From Rhodobacter sp. (GTDB lineage: Bacteria; Pseudomonadota; Alphaproteobacteria; Rhodobacterales; Rhodobacteraceae): 64,000 nucleotides of DNA. The translations under genes and the position numbers were made by a program. The DNA lies in the NCBI GenBank assembly GCA_027484985.1, contig JAIXRW010000068.1, forward strand, positions 62,001 through 126,000, in the 5' to 3' direction. Shown here piece after piece: positions 35,021 to 44,665 of this stretch. Under the pieces are notes generated by a model. It saw only the letters and a program-made list of their open reading frames with translations, was not told the origin of the DNA and ran no database searches. The stretch's first letter is position 1; the number at the start of each line of letters is the position of its first letter.

Positions 35021-36607
35021 ATGCCAAACCTTGTTCCCGTCGGTCGTGCGCTGATTTCGGTATCTGACAAGACGGGGCTTTTGGACCTGGCGCGGGCGCT
35101 GGCGGCGCGGGGGGTCGAGCTGATCTCGACCGGTGGCACGTCGGGCATGTTGCGCGCGGCGGGGCTGGCGGTGCGGGATGTGTCGGATGTGACCGGTTTC
35201 CCCGAGATGATGGACGGGCGGGTCAAGACGCTGCACCCGAATGTGCATGGCGCGCTGCTCGCCTTGCGGGATGATGACGAGCATCTGCTGGCGATGGCCG
35301 CGCACGGGATCGAGCCGATCGATCTGCTGATCGTGAACCTGTATCCGTTCGAGGAGACGGTGGCGAAGGGGGCGGATCACGTGACCTGCATCGAGAATAT
35401 CGATATCGGCGGGCCTGCGATGATACGGGCGGCGTCGAAGAACCACCGTTTTGTCACGGTGCTGACGGACCCTGCCGATTACCAGCATCTGCTGGACCAG
35501 TTGGCCGCGCATGACGGGGCCACCACAATGGCGTTCCGGCAGAAGATGGCGCTGGCGGCTTATGGCAAGACGGCGGCCTATGATGCGGCGGTGTCGCACT
35601 GGCTGGCGGGCGAGATCGGGGAAAAGGCGCCGCGCTATCGGTCTTTTGCCGGAAAGCTGGCGCAGGGGTTGCGTTATGGCGAGAACCCGCATCAGGGCGC
35701 GGCCTTCTATGTGGACGGATCAAAGCGCGAGGGGGTGGCGACGGCGCGGCAGTGGCAGGGCAAGGAATTGTCCTATAACAACATCAACGATACGGACGCG
35801 GCCTTTGAACTGGTGGCCGAGTTCGCGGGCGATGCGCCGGCCTGTGCGATCATCAAGCATGCGAACCCCTGTGGCGTGGCGGTGGGGGCAACCTTGGCCG
35901 AGGCCTATGCGCGGGCCTATGATTGCGACCGCACCAGCGCCTTTGGGGGCATTGTGGCGCTGAACGCTCCGCTGGATGCGGCGACTGCCGAGAAGATTGT
36001 CGAGATCTTCACCGAGGTTGTCATTGCGCCGGGGGCGAGTGACGAGGCACGGGCGATTTTTGCGGGCAAGAAGAATTTGCGGTTGCTGACCACGGGTGGC
36101 CTGCCCGATGCGCGGGCGGCGGGCACGGCGTTTCGGCAGGTGGCGGGCGGGTTTCTGGTGCAGGACCGTGACGCGGGGGCGCTGAACCTGCGCGACCTGA
36201 AGGTGGTGACCAAGCGCGCGCCGACCGATGCCGAGATGGCCGACCTGATGTTCGCGTGGAAGGTGGCCAAGCACGTGAAGTCGAATGCCATCATCTATGT
36301 CAAGGACGGGGCCACGGTGGGTGTGGGTGCAGGCCAGATGAGCCGGATCGACAGCACCCGCATCGCGGCGCGCAAGTCGCAGGACATGGCCGAGGCGCTG
36401 GGGTTGGCCGCGCCGTTGACGCGGGGGTCTGTCGTGGCGTCGGACGCGTTCTTTCCCTTTGCAGACGGTTTGGTTGCGGCGGCAGAGGCGGGGGCGACGG
36501 CGATCATCCAGCCCGGCGGTTCCATGCGCGATGACGAGGTGATCGCGGCGGCGGATGCGGCGGGGCTGGCGATGGTGTTTACCGGAATGCGGCATTTCCG
36601 GCATTGA
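35021..36607 (+). CDS. purH: Bifunctional AICAR transformylase/IMP cyclohydrolase
   Basis: A 528-residue enzyme of normal PurH length with an AGGAGG ribosome-binding site. The MGS-like cyclohydrolase domain begins [19 protein letters not shown] with [10 protein letters not shown]. The transformylase domain carries [21 protein letters not shown] and [11 protein letters not shown]. It does the last two steps of IMP synthesis in the cytoplasm. lspA begins 15 bases downstream. Confidence 0.97.
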   Translation: MPNLVPVGRALISVSDKTGLLDLARALAARGVELISTGGTSGMLRAAGLAVRDVSDVTGFPEMMDGRVKTLHPNVHGALLALRDDDEHLLAMAAHGIEPIDLLIVNLYPFEETVAKGADHVTCIENIDIGGPAMIRAASKNHRFVTVLTDPADYQHLLDQLAAHDGATTMAFRQKMALAAYGKTAAYDAAVSHWLAGEIGEKAPRYRSFAGKLAQGLRYGENPHQGAAFYVDGSKREGVATARQWQGKELSYNNINDTDAAFELVAEFAGDAPACAIIKHANPCGVAVGATLAEAYARAYDCDRTSAFGGIVALNAPLDAATAEKIVEIFTEVVIAPGASDEARAIFAGKKNLRLLTTGGLPDARAAGTAFRQVAGGFLVQDRDAGALNLRDLKVVTKRAPTDAEMADLMFAWKVAKHVKSNAIIYVKDGATVGVGAGQMSRIDSTRIAARKSQDMAEALGLAAPLTRGSVVASDAFFPFADGLVAAAEAGATAIIQPGGSMRDDEVIAAADAAGLAMVFTGMRHFRH

Positions 36608-36621
36608 ACGGGGGCAAGGCG

Positions 36622-37155
36622 ATGCGTTTGGCGGGCGTGGTGGCAGGCGGGACATTCCTGCTGGATCAGGCGACGAAGCTGGCCGTGGTTCACGGGTTGA
36701 ACCTGATCGAGCGCGGCGGGATCGACGTGCTGTCGCCCTATCTTTCGTTCCGCATGGCGTGGAATCAGGGAATCAATTTCGGGCTGTTCGCCCATGATGC
36801 CGATGTGATGCGCTGGGTCTTGATTGCCGTGGCGCTGGCGATTTCGGGCTGGGTCTGGCTTTGGGTGCGGCGCGAGGCGGCCGGACCCCGCGCCGAGATT
36901 GCCGCGGGGCTGCTGATCGGCGGGGCGCTGGGCAATGTGGTGGACCGCGTGATTTATGGGGCGGTGGCCGATTTTCTGAACATGTCCTGCTGCGGGATCG
37001 AGAATCCCTATGCGTTCAACGTGGCGGATGTGGCGATCTTTGCCGGCGCGCTGGGGTTGGTTCTGTTTTCCGGTCCGCCCCCGACAGACCGCAAGGCCGC
37101 CCGTGGAAAGCTGCGTGACAGGTTGCGGCGGGGGACGGGGCGGAAAGACCCGTGA
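36622..37155 (+). CDS. lspA: Lipoprotein signal peptidase LspA
   Basis: A 177-residue polytopic inner-membrane protein, start at the ATG at 36622 behind a GGGGGCAAGG stretch; a TTG at 36604 overlapping the purH stop is an alternative. DQATK in the first helix, [16 protein letters not shown] with the first catalytic Asp and FNVADVAI with the second are all present. It cuts prolipoproteins before the lipidated Cys. Its end overlaps the open frame of the DUF3035 lipoprotein gene. Confidence 0.95.
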   Translation: MRLAGVVAGGTFLLDQATKLAVVHGLNLIERGGIDVLSPYLSFRMAWNQGINFGLFAHDADVMRWVLIAVALAISGWVWLWVRREAAGPRAEIAAGLLIGGALGNVVDRVIYGAVADFLNMSCCGIENPYAFNVADVAIFAGALGLVLFSGPPPTDRKAARGKLRDRLRRGTGRKDP

Positions 37156-37208
37156 CGCGCCCCGCCGGATGGGTTAAGACGGGGCACCAAGGCGGGACGG
37201 AGGCGAAA

Positions 37209-37745
37209 ATGCAGGCAGCACGGGGGGTTTTCATGGTCGCGCTGGCGGCTGTGCTGACGCTTTCGGCCTGTGGAAAGGCCGACAAGGCACCGTCGCTGAT
37301 GAACCTGCGGTCGGCATCGCAGGGGCCGGACGAGTTTGGCATCCTGCCGCCCAAGGCGCTGGCCCTGCCCCAGGACCTGACGGCGCTGCCCGAACCGACA
37401 CCCGGTGGTGCCAACCTGACCGACCCAACGCCCGAAGCCGATGCAATTGCCGCGCTGGGCGGGGCCTTGCGCGATGCGGGCGGGATTCCGGCAGGGGATG
37501 GCGGGCTTTACGGCTATGCCGGGCGCTATGGCGTGACGGGCGACATTCGCCAGACGCTGGCCGAGGAAGACCTTGCCTGGCGGCGCAAGAATGACGGGCG
37601 GCTGCTGGAACGCATCCTGAACGTCAACGTCTATTTCAAGGCCTATGAGCGGATGGCGCTGGACCAGCAGGCTGAACTGTGGCGCTGGCGCAAGGCGGGG
37701 GCGCGCACGCCTTCGGCCCCGCCGCCCAAGGCTGGCGAGAAGTAA
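37209..37745 (+). CDS. DUF3035 lipoprotein
   Basis: A 178-residue protein from the ATG at 37209, giving MQAARGVFMVALAAVLTLSACGK with lipobox LSAC. The mature part has PDEFGILPPKALALPQDLTALPEP, typical of DUF3035. It is an envelope lipoprotein of unknown function located right behind lspA, the enzyme that would process it. The M16 peptidase pair follows. Confidence 0.87.
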   Translation: MQAARGVFMVALAAVLTLSACGKADKAPSLMNLRSASQGPDEFGILPPKALALPQDLTALPEPTPGGANLTDPTPEADAIAALGGALRDAGGIPAGDGGLYGYAGRYGVTGDIRQTLAEEDLAWRRKNDGRLLERILNVNVYFKAYERMALDQQAELWRWRKAGARTPSAPPPKAGEK

Positions 37746-37831
37746 GCGCCGGTCACAAGCGCGTTGGGGCGGGTTGATCCTGCCCGCCGCGCGGCGCACC
37801 TTGGCCGCGACAGAGCGGGAGGATCGCGCAG

Positions 37832-39178
37832 ATGGTCAGAAGCGTCAGGGTTGCGTTTGCGGCGCTGTTGGGCATGGGGCTGCACTGGCAGGCGGTTTGG
37901 GCCGATGATGTGACCAGCTTTACCCTGCCCAACGGGCTGGAGGCGGTGGTGATCGAGGATCACCGCGCGCCGGTTGTGGTGCATATGGTGTGGTACCGCG
38001 TCGGCGCCGCGGATGAGGCGCCCGGAAAATCGGGGATCGCGCATTTTCTGGAACATCTGATGTTCAAGGGCACCAAGACGGTGGCGCCGGGCGAGTTTTC
38101 CGACACGGTCGAGGCGCAGGGCGGCAATGACAACGCCTTTACCAGTTGGGATTACACCGCCTATTACCAGCGCGTGGCGGCCGACCGGCTGGGGCTGATG
38201 ATGAAGCTGGAAGCCGACCGGATGGAAAACTTGCAGCTGACCGATGATGTGGTGCTGCCCGAGCGGGATGTGATCATCGAAGAACGCAACCAGCGCACCG
38301 ATACCAGCCCCGGCGCGTTGCTGAGCGAACAGATGCGGGCGGCCTTGTACCAGAACAGCCCGTATGGCGTTCCGATCATTGGCTGGAAGCACGAGATGCA
38401 GGCGCTGACCAAGGAAGACGCGATTGCCTATTACAAGGCGCATTACGCGCCCAATAACGCGATTCTGGTGGTGGCGGGCGATGTGACGCCCGATCAGGTC
38501 AAGGCGCTGGCCGCGCAGTATTACGGCCCGCTGAAGCCCGCGCCCGGGCTTGGGCCGCGTGAACGGCCGCAAGAGCCGCCGCAGCGGGCCGAGCGGCGGA
38601 TCAGCTTTGCCGATGCGCGGGTGTCAGAGCCCTATTTCACCCGCATCTATCTGGCGCCCGAGCGTGATGCGGGCGACCAGAAAAAGGCGGCTGCGCTGAC
38701 CATTCTGGCCGAATTGCTGGGCGGGAACGGGCAAACATCGGTCCTGCCGCGGGCGTTGCAATATGGCGATGCGCCCAAGGCCACCTATACGGGGGCGATG
38801 TATGATGGCAGTTCGCTGGATGACACGACCTTTACGCTGGTGGCCGTGCCGGTGCCGGGCGTAACGCTTGAGGCGCTGGAGGCCGAGGTGGACAAGGTGC
38901 TGGCGCAGTTCCTGAAAGACGGGCCCGACCCAAAGGCGTTCGAACGGATCAAGACCCAGATCAGAGCAGCCGACATTTATGCCCGCGATGACAGCGAAGG
39001 CATGGCGCAGCGCTATGGCGAAGGGTTGGCGACGGGGCTGACGGTCGCGGATATCAAGGCATGGCCCGATGTGCTGGCCGCCGTGACCATTGACGATGTC
39101 AAGGCCGTGGCGGCCGAGGTGCTGGACCGCCGACAGGCCGTGACCGGATATCTGCAAACCGATGAGGCCGCGCAATGA
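37832..39178 (+). CDS. M16 family zinc peptidase, active subunit
   Basis: A 448-residue protein with a signal peptide ending near AVWA and the inverted zinc motif HFLEH (His71, Glu74, His75), followed by ERDVIIEERNQR holding the third ligand region. It is about half of a full pitrilysin, so it needs a partner. The next gene, overlapping by 4 bases, encodes an M16 protein without the zinc motif, and the two probably form a heterodimeric periplasmic peptidase. Confidence 0.94.
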   Translation: MVRSVRVAFAALLGMGLHWQAVWADDVTSFTLPNGLEAVVIEDHRAPVVVHMVWYRVGAADEAPGKSGIAHFLEHLMFKGTKTVAPGEFSDTVEAQGGNDNAFTSWDYTAYYQRVAADRLGLMMKLEADRMENLQLTDDVVLPERDVIIEERNQRTDTSPGALLSEQMRAALYQNSPYGVPIIGWKHEMQALTKEDAIAYYKAHYAPNNAILVVAGDVTPDQVKALAAQYYGPLKPAPGLGPRERPQEPPQRAERRISFADARVSEPYFTRIYLAPERDAGDQKKAAALTILAELLGGNGQTSVLPRALQYGDAPKATYTGAMYDGSSLDDTTFTLVAVPVPGVTLEALEAEVDKVLAQFLKDGPDPKAFERIKTQIRAADIYARDDSEGMAQRYGEGLATGLTVADIKAWPDVLAAVTIDDVKAVAAEVLDRRQAVTGYLQTDEAAQ

Positions 39179-40494
39179 GCATGATCCGTTTCCTTTCGGC
39201 CCTTGCGGTTGCCGTGACGCTGGCGCTTCCGGCGCGGGCGGCGGTGGATATTCAGGAAGTCACCTCGCCCGGCGGGATCAAGGCGTGGCTGGTCGAGGAC
39301 CACAACATTCCCTTTACCGCGCTTGAGGTGCGGTTTCGCGGGGGAAGCAGCGTCGAGCCGATGGACAAGCGCGGGGCGGTGAACCTGATGACCGCCCTGA
39401 TCGAGGAAGGCACGGGCGACATGGATTCGGTCGCCTTTGCCGAGGCGCGGGATGCGCTGGCGGCTTCGTTCAGTTTCAGTTCGGATCAGGATACGGTTTC
39501 GGTTTCGGCGCAGTTCCTGACCGAGAACCGCGACAAGGCTGTCGATCTGCTGCGGCAGGCGATCACCGCGCCGCGCCTTGACGCCGATGCGATCGAACGG
39601 GTGCGGGGGCAGGTGCTGTCGAACCTGCGGTCTAGCGCGAAAGACCCCGGCGATATGGCGGGCAAAGAGTTCAACCGGCAGGCTTTTGGCGACCACCCCT
39701 ACGCCACCGCGCCCGAGGGGACGGAAGAGAGTGTGACAGCCCTGACGCGCGATGACCTGCTGGCCGCGCACAAGGCGACGATTGCGCGGGACCGGCTGTA
39801 TGTGGCGGCGGCGGGGGATATTTCGGCTGCCGATCTGGGCCGGATGCTGGATCAGCTGTTCGGTGGTTTGCCCGAAACGGGGGCGCCCTTGGCGGGGCGG
39901 GCGCCATTCAACCTGACCGGCGGGACGACGGTGATCGACTATCCGGGGCCGCAATCGGTGGTGCTGTGGGGCGAGCAGGGGATGAAGCGGGACGATCCCG
40001 ATTTCTTTGCCGCCACGATCCTGAACGAGGTTCTGGGCGGATCGCGCTTTTCGGCGCGGTTGATGACGGAAGTGCGCGAAAAGCGCGGGCTGACCTATGG
40101 CATCGGCACGTCGCTTGCGGCCTATGACGGGGCCGAGGTCTTGGCGGGGCAGTCGCAAATTCCTAATGCCAAGGTCAAGGATGCGATCGAGGTGATCAAG
40201 GCCGAATGGGCCAAGCTGGGGCGCGCGGGGATCACTGCCGCGGAACTGGCGGCGACCAAGACCTATCTGACGGGCGCCTATCCGTTGCGCTTCGACGGGA
40301 ACGGGCCTTTGGCCACGATCATGGTCAACATGCAGTTGATCGGCTTGCCGAGCGATTACCCCAAGACGCGGAACGACAAGGTGAATGCCGTGACGCTGGA
40401 GGATGCGAACCGCGTGGCCAAAGCGCTGTTCGTGCCCGAAAACCTGCGGTTCATCGTGGTCGGGCAGCCAGAGGGCGTGGCATCTTCGGACTGA
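39175..40494 (+). CDS. M16 family protein, inactive partner subunit
   Basis: A 439-residue secreted protein (signal MSMIRFLSALAVAVTLALPARA). At the place of HxxEH it reads AVNLMTALIEEG, so it cannot bind zinc in the usual way. It keeps the substrate-binding REKRGLTYGIGTS segment with the Arg/Tyr pair typical of beta-type subunits. The ATGA overlap with the active M16 gene supports a heterodimer. Confidence 0.93.
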   Translation: MSMIRFLSALAVAVTLALPARAAVDIQEVTSPGGIKAWLVEDHNIPFTALEVRFRGGSSVEPMDKRGAVNLMTALIEEGTGDMDSVAFAEARDALAASFSFSSDQDTVSVSAQFLTENRDKAVDLLRQAITAPRLDADAIERVRGQVLSNLRSSAKDPGDMAGKEFNRQAFGDHPYATAPEGTEESVTALTRDDLLAAHKATIARDRLYVAAAGDISAADLGRMLDQLFGGLPETGAPLAGRAPFNLTGGTTVIDYPGPQSVVLWGEQGMKRDDPDFFAATILNEVLGGSRFSARLMTEVREKRGLTYGIGTSLAAYDGAEVLAGQSQIPNAKVKDAIEVIKAEWAKLGRAGITAAELAATKTYLTGAYPLRFDGNGPLATIMVNMQLIGLPSDYPKTRNDKVNAVTLEDANRVAKALFVPENLRFIVVGQPEGVASSD

Positions 40495-40497
40495 GAC

Positions 40498-40552
40498 GAA
40501 GAATTTTCGGCGAAAATTCTTCGGGTGAAAAATCTTCGGATGAAGATTTTTC
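40498..40552. repeat. Two perfect hairpins, family B copy 3
   Basis: GAAGAATTTTC pairs with 40512-40522 over a 3-base loop, and GAAAAATCTTC (40527-40537) with 40542-40552 over a 4-base loop. They start just after the M16 stop and precede mutL by about 50 bases. Confidence 0.85.
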
Positions 40553-40603
40553 GCGGGTGCGAATCTGTGGCCCGCAGAGCTTGGGGGTGCTACATATGGG
40601 TGC

Positions 40604-42448
40604 ATGAACGCAGTTGAACCCAAGATATCAGCACGTCCCGTCATCCGACAGCTGGACGAGGCCGCGGTCAACCGCATCGCCGCGGGCGAGGTGGTAGAGC
40701 GCCCCGCCTCGGCCGTGAAGGAGTTGGTCGAGAATGCGCTGGATGCGGGCGCCACGCGGATTGCGGTGGATTATGCCGACGGCGGTAAAACGCTGATCCG
40801 CGTGACCGATGACGGTTGCGGCATGACGGGCGATGATCTGCCGCTGGCGCTATCGCGTCATGCCACGTCAAAGATCGACGGGTCGGATTTGCTGAACATC
40901 CATTCCTTCGGCTTTCGGGGCGAGGCGCTGCCTTCGCTGGGGTCGGTCGGGCGGTTGACCATCACATCCCGCGTGGCGGGGGGAGAGGCGGCAACGATTA
41001 CGGTGGCGGGCGGGCGGATGGGGCCGGTGCGGCCTGCGGCTCTGACCAAGGGGACGGTCGTGGAATTGCGCGACCTGTTCTATGCCACGCCCGCGCGGCT
41101 GAAATTCCTGCGGTCGGACCGCGCCGAGGCGACGGCGATTGCCGATGTGGTGCGGCGGCTGGCCTTGGCCGAACCCGCGGTCGGGTTCACCCTGCGCGAT
41201 ATGGGCGAGGGCGGCGAGGGGCGTGTGGTGTTTCGCGCCGATGCGGGGAATGGCGATTTCTTCGATGCGCTGGCCGCGCGCGTGGGCGGTGTGCTGGGGG
41301 CCGAGTTCATCGACAACGCGCTGCGGGTGGATGTGGAACGCGAGGGGTTGCGGCTGACGGGATATGCCGCGCTGCCCACCTATTCGCGCGGGTCTTCGGT
41401 GCAGCAATTCGTGTTCGTCAACGGGCGGCCCGTGCTGGACCGGATGCTGCTGGGCGCGCTGCGGGTGGCCTATTTCGATTTTCTGAGCCGCGACCGCCAC
41501 CCTGCGGCGGTGCTGAATGTGGAATGCGACCCCGAACGGGTCGATGTGAACGTGCACCCCGCCAAGGCCGAGGTGCGGTTCCGCGAGCCGGATGCGGTGC
41601 GGTCTTTGCTGATTACGGGGTTGCGGACGGTGCTGTCGGGCGGGGCGCATCGCGCCAGTTCGACGGTGGCCGGTGCCACGCTTGCCGCGTTCACCGCGCC
41701 GCAGGGGGTTGCGCGGGTTTACCAGATGGACCGGCCTTCGGGTGCGGCGCTGGGCCGCAGTTTTGCCTTTCAGGCGCCTGATCCGGTGCAGGGCGGCTTG
41801 GGCGGGTTTGCCGAAGAAGCCTCGGCCCGGATCGAGCCTGTGGCAGAGGTGGGCGAGGCGTTGGAGGCGCGGCCCTTGGGCGCGGCGCGGGCGCAGGTGC
41901 ACGAGAATTACATCATCGCCCAGACCGCGCGGGGAATGGTGATCGTCGATCAGCACGCGGCGCATGAGCGGCTGGTTTACGAACGGCTGAAGCGGCAGAT
42001 GGCCGAGGCGGGCGTGGTGGCGCAGGCGCTGCTGATCCCCGAGATTGTCGAATTGTCGGCGAATGATGCCGCGCGGTTGCTGGAATTCGCGGGCGAGTTG
42101 CGGCGCTTTGGCCTTGGAATCGAACCCTTTGGCGGCGGGGCGGTGGCGGTGCGCGAAGTTCCGGCCATTCTGGGAACGGTGTCGGCGGCGGCGCTGCTGC
42201 GTGATGTGCTGGACGAATTGGCCGATCTGGGCACAAGCCAGCTGGTGCAGGCCAAGATCGAAGCGGTGCTAAGCCGGATGGCCTGCCACGGTTCGGTGCG
42301 GTCGGGGCGGCAGATGCGGGCCGAGGAGATGAACGCCCTGCTGCGCGAGATGGAGGCCACGCCCCATTCGGGCCAGTGCAACCACGGGCGGCCAACTTAT
42401 GTTGAACTTCAACTGGCCGATATCGAGCGGCTGTTCGGACGCAGATGA
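40604..42448 (+). CDS. mutL: DNA mismatch repair protein MutL
   Basis: A 614-residue GHKL ATPase. ATP-site motifs ELVENALDAGATRI, DDGCGM and FGFRGEALPSLGSV are intact. The C-terminal half carries the endonuclease metal motif DQHAAHERLVYERL starting at Asp449, then ACHGSVRSGRQM and QCNHGRPTYVEL, so this is a nicking-type MutL, as expected where mutH is absent. It coordinates repair after MutS. Its stop overlaps the rmuC start. Confidence 0.97.
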   Translation: MNAVEPKISARPVIRQLDEAAVNRIAAGEVVERPASAVKELVENALDAGATRIAVDYADGGKTLIRVTDDGCGMTGDDLPLALSRHATSKIDGSDLLNIHSFGFRGEALPSLGSVGRLTITSRVAGGEAATITVAGGRMGPVRPAALTKGTVVELRDLFYATPARLKFLRSDRAEATAIADVVRRLALAEPAVGFTLRDMGEGGEGRVVFRADAGNGDFFDALAARVGGVLGAEFIDNALRVDVEREGLRLTGYAALPTYSRGSSVQQFVFVNGRPVLDRMLLGALRVAYFDFLSRDRHPAAVLNVECDPERVDVNVHPAKAEVRFREPDAVRSLLITGLRTVLSGGAHRASSTVAGATLAAFTAPQGVARVYQMDRPSGAALGRSFAFQAPDPVQGGLGGFAEEASARIEPVAEVGEALEARPLGAARAQVHENYIIAQTARGMVIVDQHAAHERLVYERLKRQMAEAGVVAQALLIPEIVELSANDAARLLEFAGELRRFGLGIEPFGGGAVAVREVPAILGTVSAAALLRDVLDELADLGTSQLVQAKIEAVLSRMACHGSVRSGRQMRAEEMNALLREMEATPHSGQCNHGRPTYVELQLADIERLFGRR

Positions 42449-43602
42449 TTACGATCGCCGGAATGACCTATGCCTGGACCGATCCCGTGGTGCTGGGCGC
42501 CGTGGCGGGGCTGGTGCTGCTGCTGCTGTTGGCGCTGATCCTGCGCGTGGTGATGCGGTCGGCACGGATGGCCGAACCCGTGCTGCGCGAGGTGACGTGG
42601 CTGGCGGACCGTGTGCAAAGCCTGTCGGACGGGCAAGAACGGCTGGCAGGCGGTCTGCACCATGTATCCGAGGCGCAGGCGGTTAGCCAGTCGGCCATGC
42701 TGAAGCTGATGGAGCAGCGGCTGGCCGAGGTGCAGCGCAACATGATCGAGAACCTGCAAGGCACCAGCACGCGCACGGCGCGGTCTTTGGGCGAATTGCA
42801 GCAGCGGCTGGAAACCATCGACAAGGCACAGGCCAATATCGAAAAGCTGTCGGGCAATGTGCTGAGTTTGCAGGATATTCTGTCGAACAAGCAGACGCGG
42901 GGCGCGTTTGGCGAGATACAGTTGCATGACATTGTGTTGAAGGCGCTGCCTTCGGACAGTTTCACCATGCAGGCCACGCTGTCGAACGGGCGGCGAGCGG
43001 ATTGTCTGGTGCATCTGCCCAAGCCGCCGGGGCCGATTGCGATTGATGCCAAGTTTCCGCTTGAAGCCTACGAGATGCTGCGGAGGGCCGAGACGCCGCA
43101 GGCCAAGGCCGAGGCCGAGCGGGCGTTTCGCGGGGCGGTGCGCGTGCATATCCGCGCGATTGCCGAGCGGTATATCATCGAAGGGGAAACTGCGGACGGG
43201 GCGCTGATGTTCCTGCCTTCGGAAGCGGTTTATGCGGAATTGCACGCCAATTTCCCCGATGTGGTGCGCGAAGGGTTTGCGGTGAAGGTGTGGATCGTGT
43301 CGCCCACCACCTGCATGGCCACGCTGAACACGATGCGCGCCGTGCTGAAGGATGCGCGGATGCGCGAACAGGCGGGGGCGATCCGCAAGGAGCTGGCGCT
43401 GCTTTATGGCGATGTCGAGCGGTTGGGAACGCGGGTCGAAAACCTTGACCGGCATTTCGGGCAGGCGGCGAAGGATATCGAGGAAATCAAGATTTCCACC
43501 GAAAAGGCGACCAAGCGGGCGCGGCGGCTGGACAATTTCGACTTTGAGGAATTGGGGGCGCAGGCGGGTGCGCCCCTGATCGGGCCAAGCGTGGCCGAAT
43601 AG
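42445..43602 (+). CDS. rmuC: DNA recombination protein RmuC
   Basis: A 385-residue protein with an N-terminal membrane helix (VVLGAVAGLVLLLLLALILRVVM), a coiled coil at about 50-140 and the RmuC domain with RGAFGEIQLHDIVLKALP, DAKFPLEAYEML and VWIVSPTTCMATLNTM. RmuC limits inversions at repeats; the mechanism is not settled. ATGA overlap with mutL suggests coupled expression. It is the last core gene before the secretion locus. Confidence 0.95.
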   Translation: MITIAGMTYAWTDPVVLGAVAGLVLLLLLALILRVVMRSARMAEPVLREVTWLADRVQSLSDGQERLAGGLHHVSEAQAVSQSAMLKLMEQRLAEVQRNMIENLQGTSTRTARSLGELQQRLETIDKAQANIEKLSGNVLSLQDILSNKQTRGAFGEIQLHDIVLKALPSDSFTMQATLSNGRRADCLVHLPKPPGPIAIDAKFPLEAYEMLRRAETPQAKAEAERAFRGAVRVHIRAIAERYIIEGETADGALMFLPSEAVYAELHANFPDVVREGFAVKVWIVSPTTCMATLNTMRAVLKDARMREQAGAIRKELALLYGDVERLGTRVENLDRHFGQAAKDIEEIKISTEKATKRARRLDNFDFEELGAQAGAPLIGPSVAE

Positions 43603-43654
43603 GGTAAAGCCGCATCATGGCGGCATCGGCGCGGTTGTGACCGGTGACGGAAGG

Positions 43655-44044
43655 TCAGGCACGCAACAGGGCGGCGAGGGCGGTCTGCACCTCGTCATCA
43701 AGATCGGATTCCTGTGACAGAAGGTCGGCGGCGGCGCGCAGGGCGGCGGCGGCGCGGGGGGTGGCGCGGGCGGCAAGACCGGCAAAGCGCGCGCGGGCGG
43801 CAAGGCGGGCGTTGCGGATTGCGCCGGGTTCGCCCAGTTCGGGCGAGATCCGGTCGGGCACCACGAAACCGGCGAGGCGTTCTTCCAGCGTTTCGCGGCG
43901 CAGGATCGCATCAAGCGCGCGCTGTTCGGGCACGAAGGGCAGGCGCACCATCTGGCCGGTAGGCAGGTGCGCCTCGTCGCTGTTGCGCCAGCGGGTGATA
44001 TCGGCAAGGCCGGAATTCAGCGGGCCGATGCGACCGCTTTGCAT
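43655..44044 (-). CDS. sctX: SctX-like type III secretion protein
   Basis: A 129-residue protein, close to YscX (122). The N-terminal half has HLPTGQMVRLPFVPEQRALD, and the end reads AAALRAAADLLSQESDLDDEVQTALAALL, matching in layout the YscX C-terminus (AAAALLKCQQDDDRLLQIIL). YscX is a small exported component that works with YscY at the export gate SctV. Here it follows SctD and a TPR gene instead of sctW. The identification rests on short similarity plus context. Confidence 0.6.
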   Translation of the reverse strand: MQSGRIGPLNSGLADITRWRNSDEAHLPTGQMVRLPFVPEQRALDAILRRETLEERLAGFVVPDRISPELGEPGAIRNARLAARARFAGLAARATPRAAAALRAAADLLSQESDLDDEVQTALAALLRA

Positions 44045-44047
44045 GGT

Positions 44048-44665
44048 CTAGCCCCCGAACTGCTGGGTCAGCAGGACATGCTGGGTAAAGTGGAGGATGC
44101 CGCGCAGGGCGGGCACGCCGCGGGCGGACAGGGCCGCGCTGGCCAGCGCCTTGCGGCCTGCATCGCCATCGCCGCGCTGGAAGGCGAGATAGCCGCGCAG
44201 GGCCAGCACGGCGGGATGGGGTTTGCCCGTGGGCTGGACAAGGGCAAGGACGGCATCCGCCTCGGCGCTGCGGGTGAGCGAGGCGAGGCAAAGCGCCATC
44301 TGGTACAGGGCGGCGGGGTCGATCGGGTCTGCCGATGTGACCATGGCCATGAGCAGGGCGCCCAGCGCCTCGGGCAGGCGGCCGGCGGCCAGTTCGTCCT
44401 GCGGGGCGGGCGCGGCGAGCGAGGGGCATCCGGCGGCCTGGGGCAGGGTGGCAAGGGTGGCAAGGGGGCCGAGCGGCAGGCTGAGCGCGCCGCTGGCCAG
44501 AGCGGCGGCGGCAAGGGCCGCGCGGGCCTGTTCGGGCGGGGCGCCCTGCGGCAGGGGCGGAACGGTGAGCGTGATCGCAAGCGCGGGCATCGCCGTGCCG
44601 TCGATCTGACGGGGCAGAAGTTCGAGCGCGACGCTGGCGCCATTGAGCTGAGAGGTGCGGCCCAT
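44048..44665 (-). CDS. TPR-type protein of the secretion locus, possible SctY
   Basis: A 205-residue protein with start at 44665 overlapping the sctD stop (ATGA). The N-terminal half is Ala/Pro/Leu-rich. The C-terminal ~100 residues look like two to three TPR-type helix pairs (LYQMALCLASLTRSAEADAVLALVQ, AVLALRGYLAFQRGDGDAGRKAL). The place just before the SctX-like gene suggests the YscY chaperone role. YscY is only 114 residues, so the extra N-terminal domain is unusual. It could instead be an unrelated locus-specific protein. Confidence 0.5.
   Translation of the reverse strand: MGRTSQLNGASVALELLPRQIDGTAMPALAITLTVPPLPQGAPPEQARAALAAAALASGALSLPLGPLATLATLPQAAGCPSLAAPAPQDELAAGRLPEALGALLMAMVTSADPIDPAALYQMALCLASLTRSAEADAVLALVQPTGKPHPAVLALRGYLAFQRGDGDAGRKALASAALSARGVPALRGILHFTQHVLLTQQFGG

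Noticed and set aside
43603-43655. Left border of a recently acquired island
   Set aside because: No tRNA, integrase, direct repeat or visible change in base composition at the border of the secretion locus.
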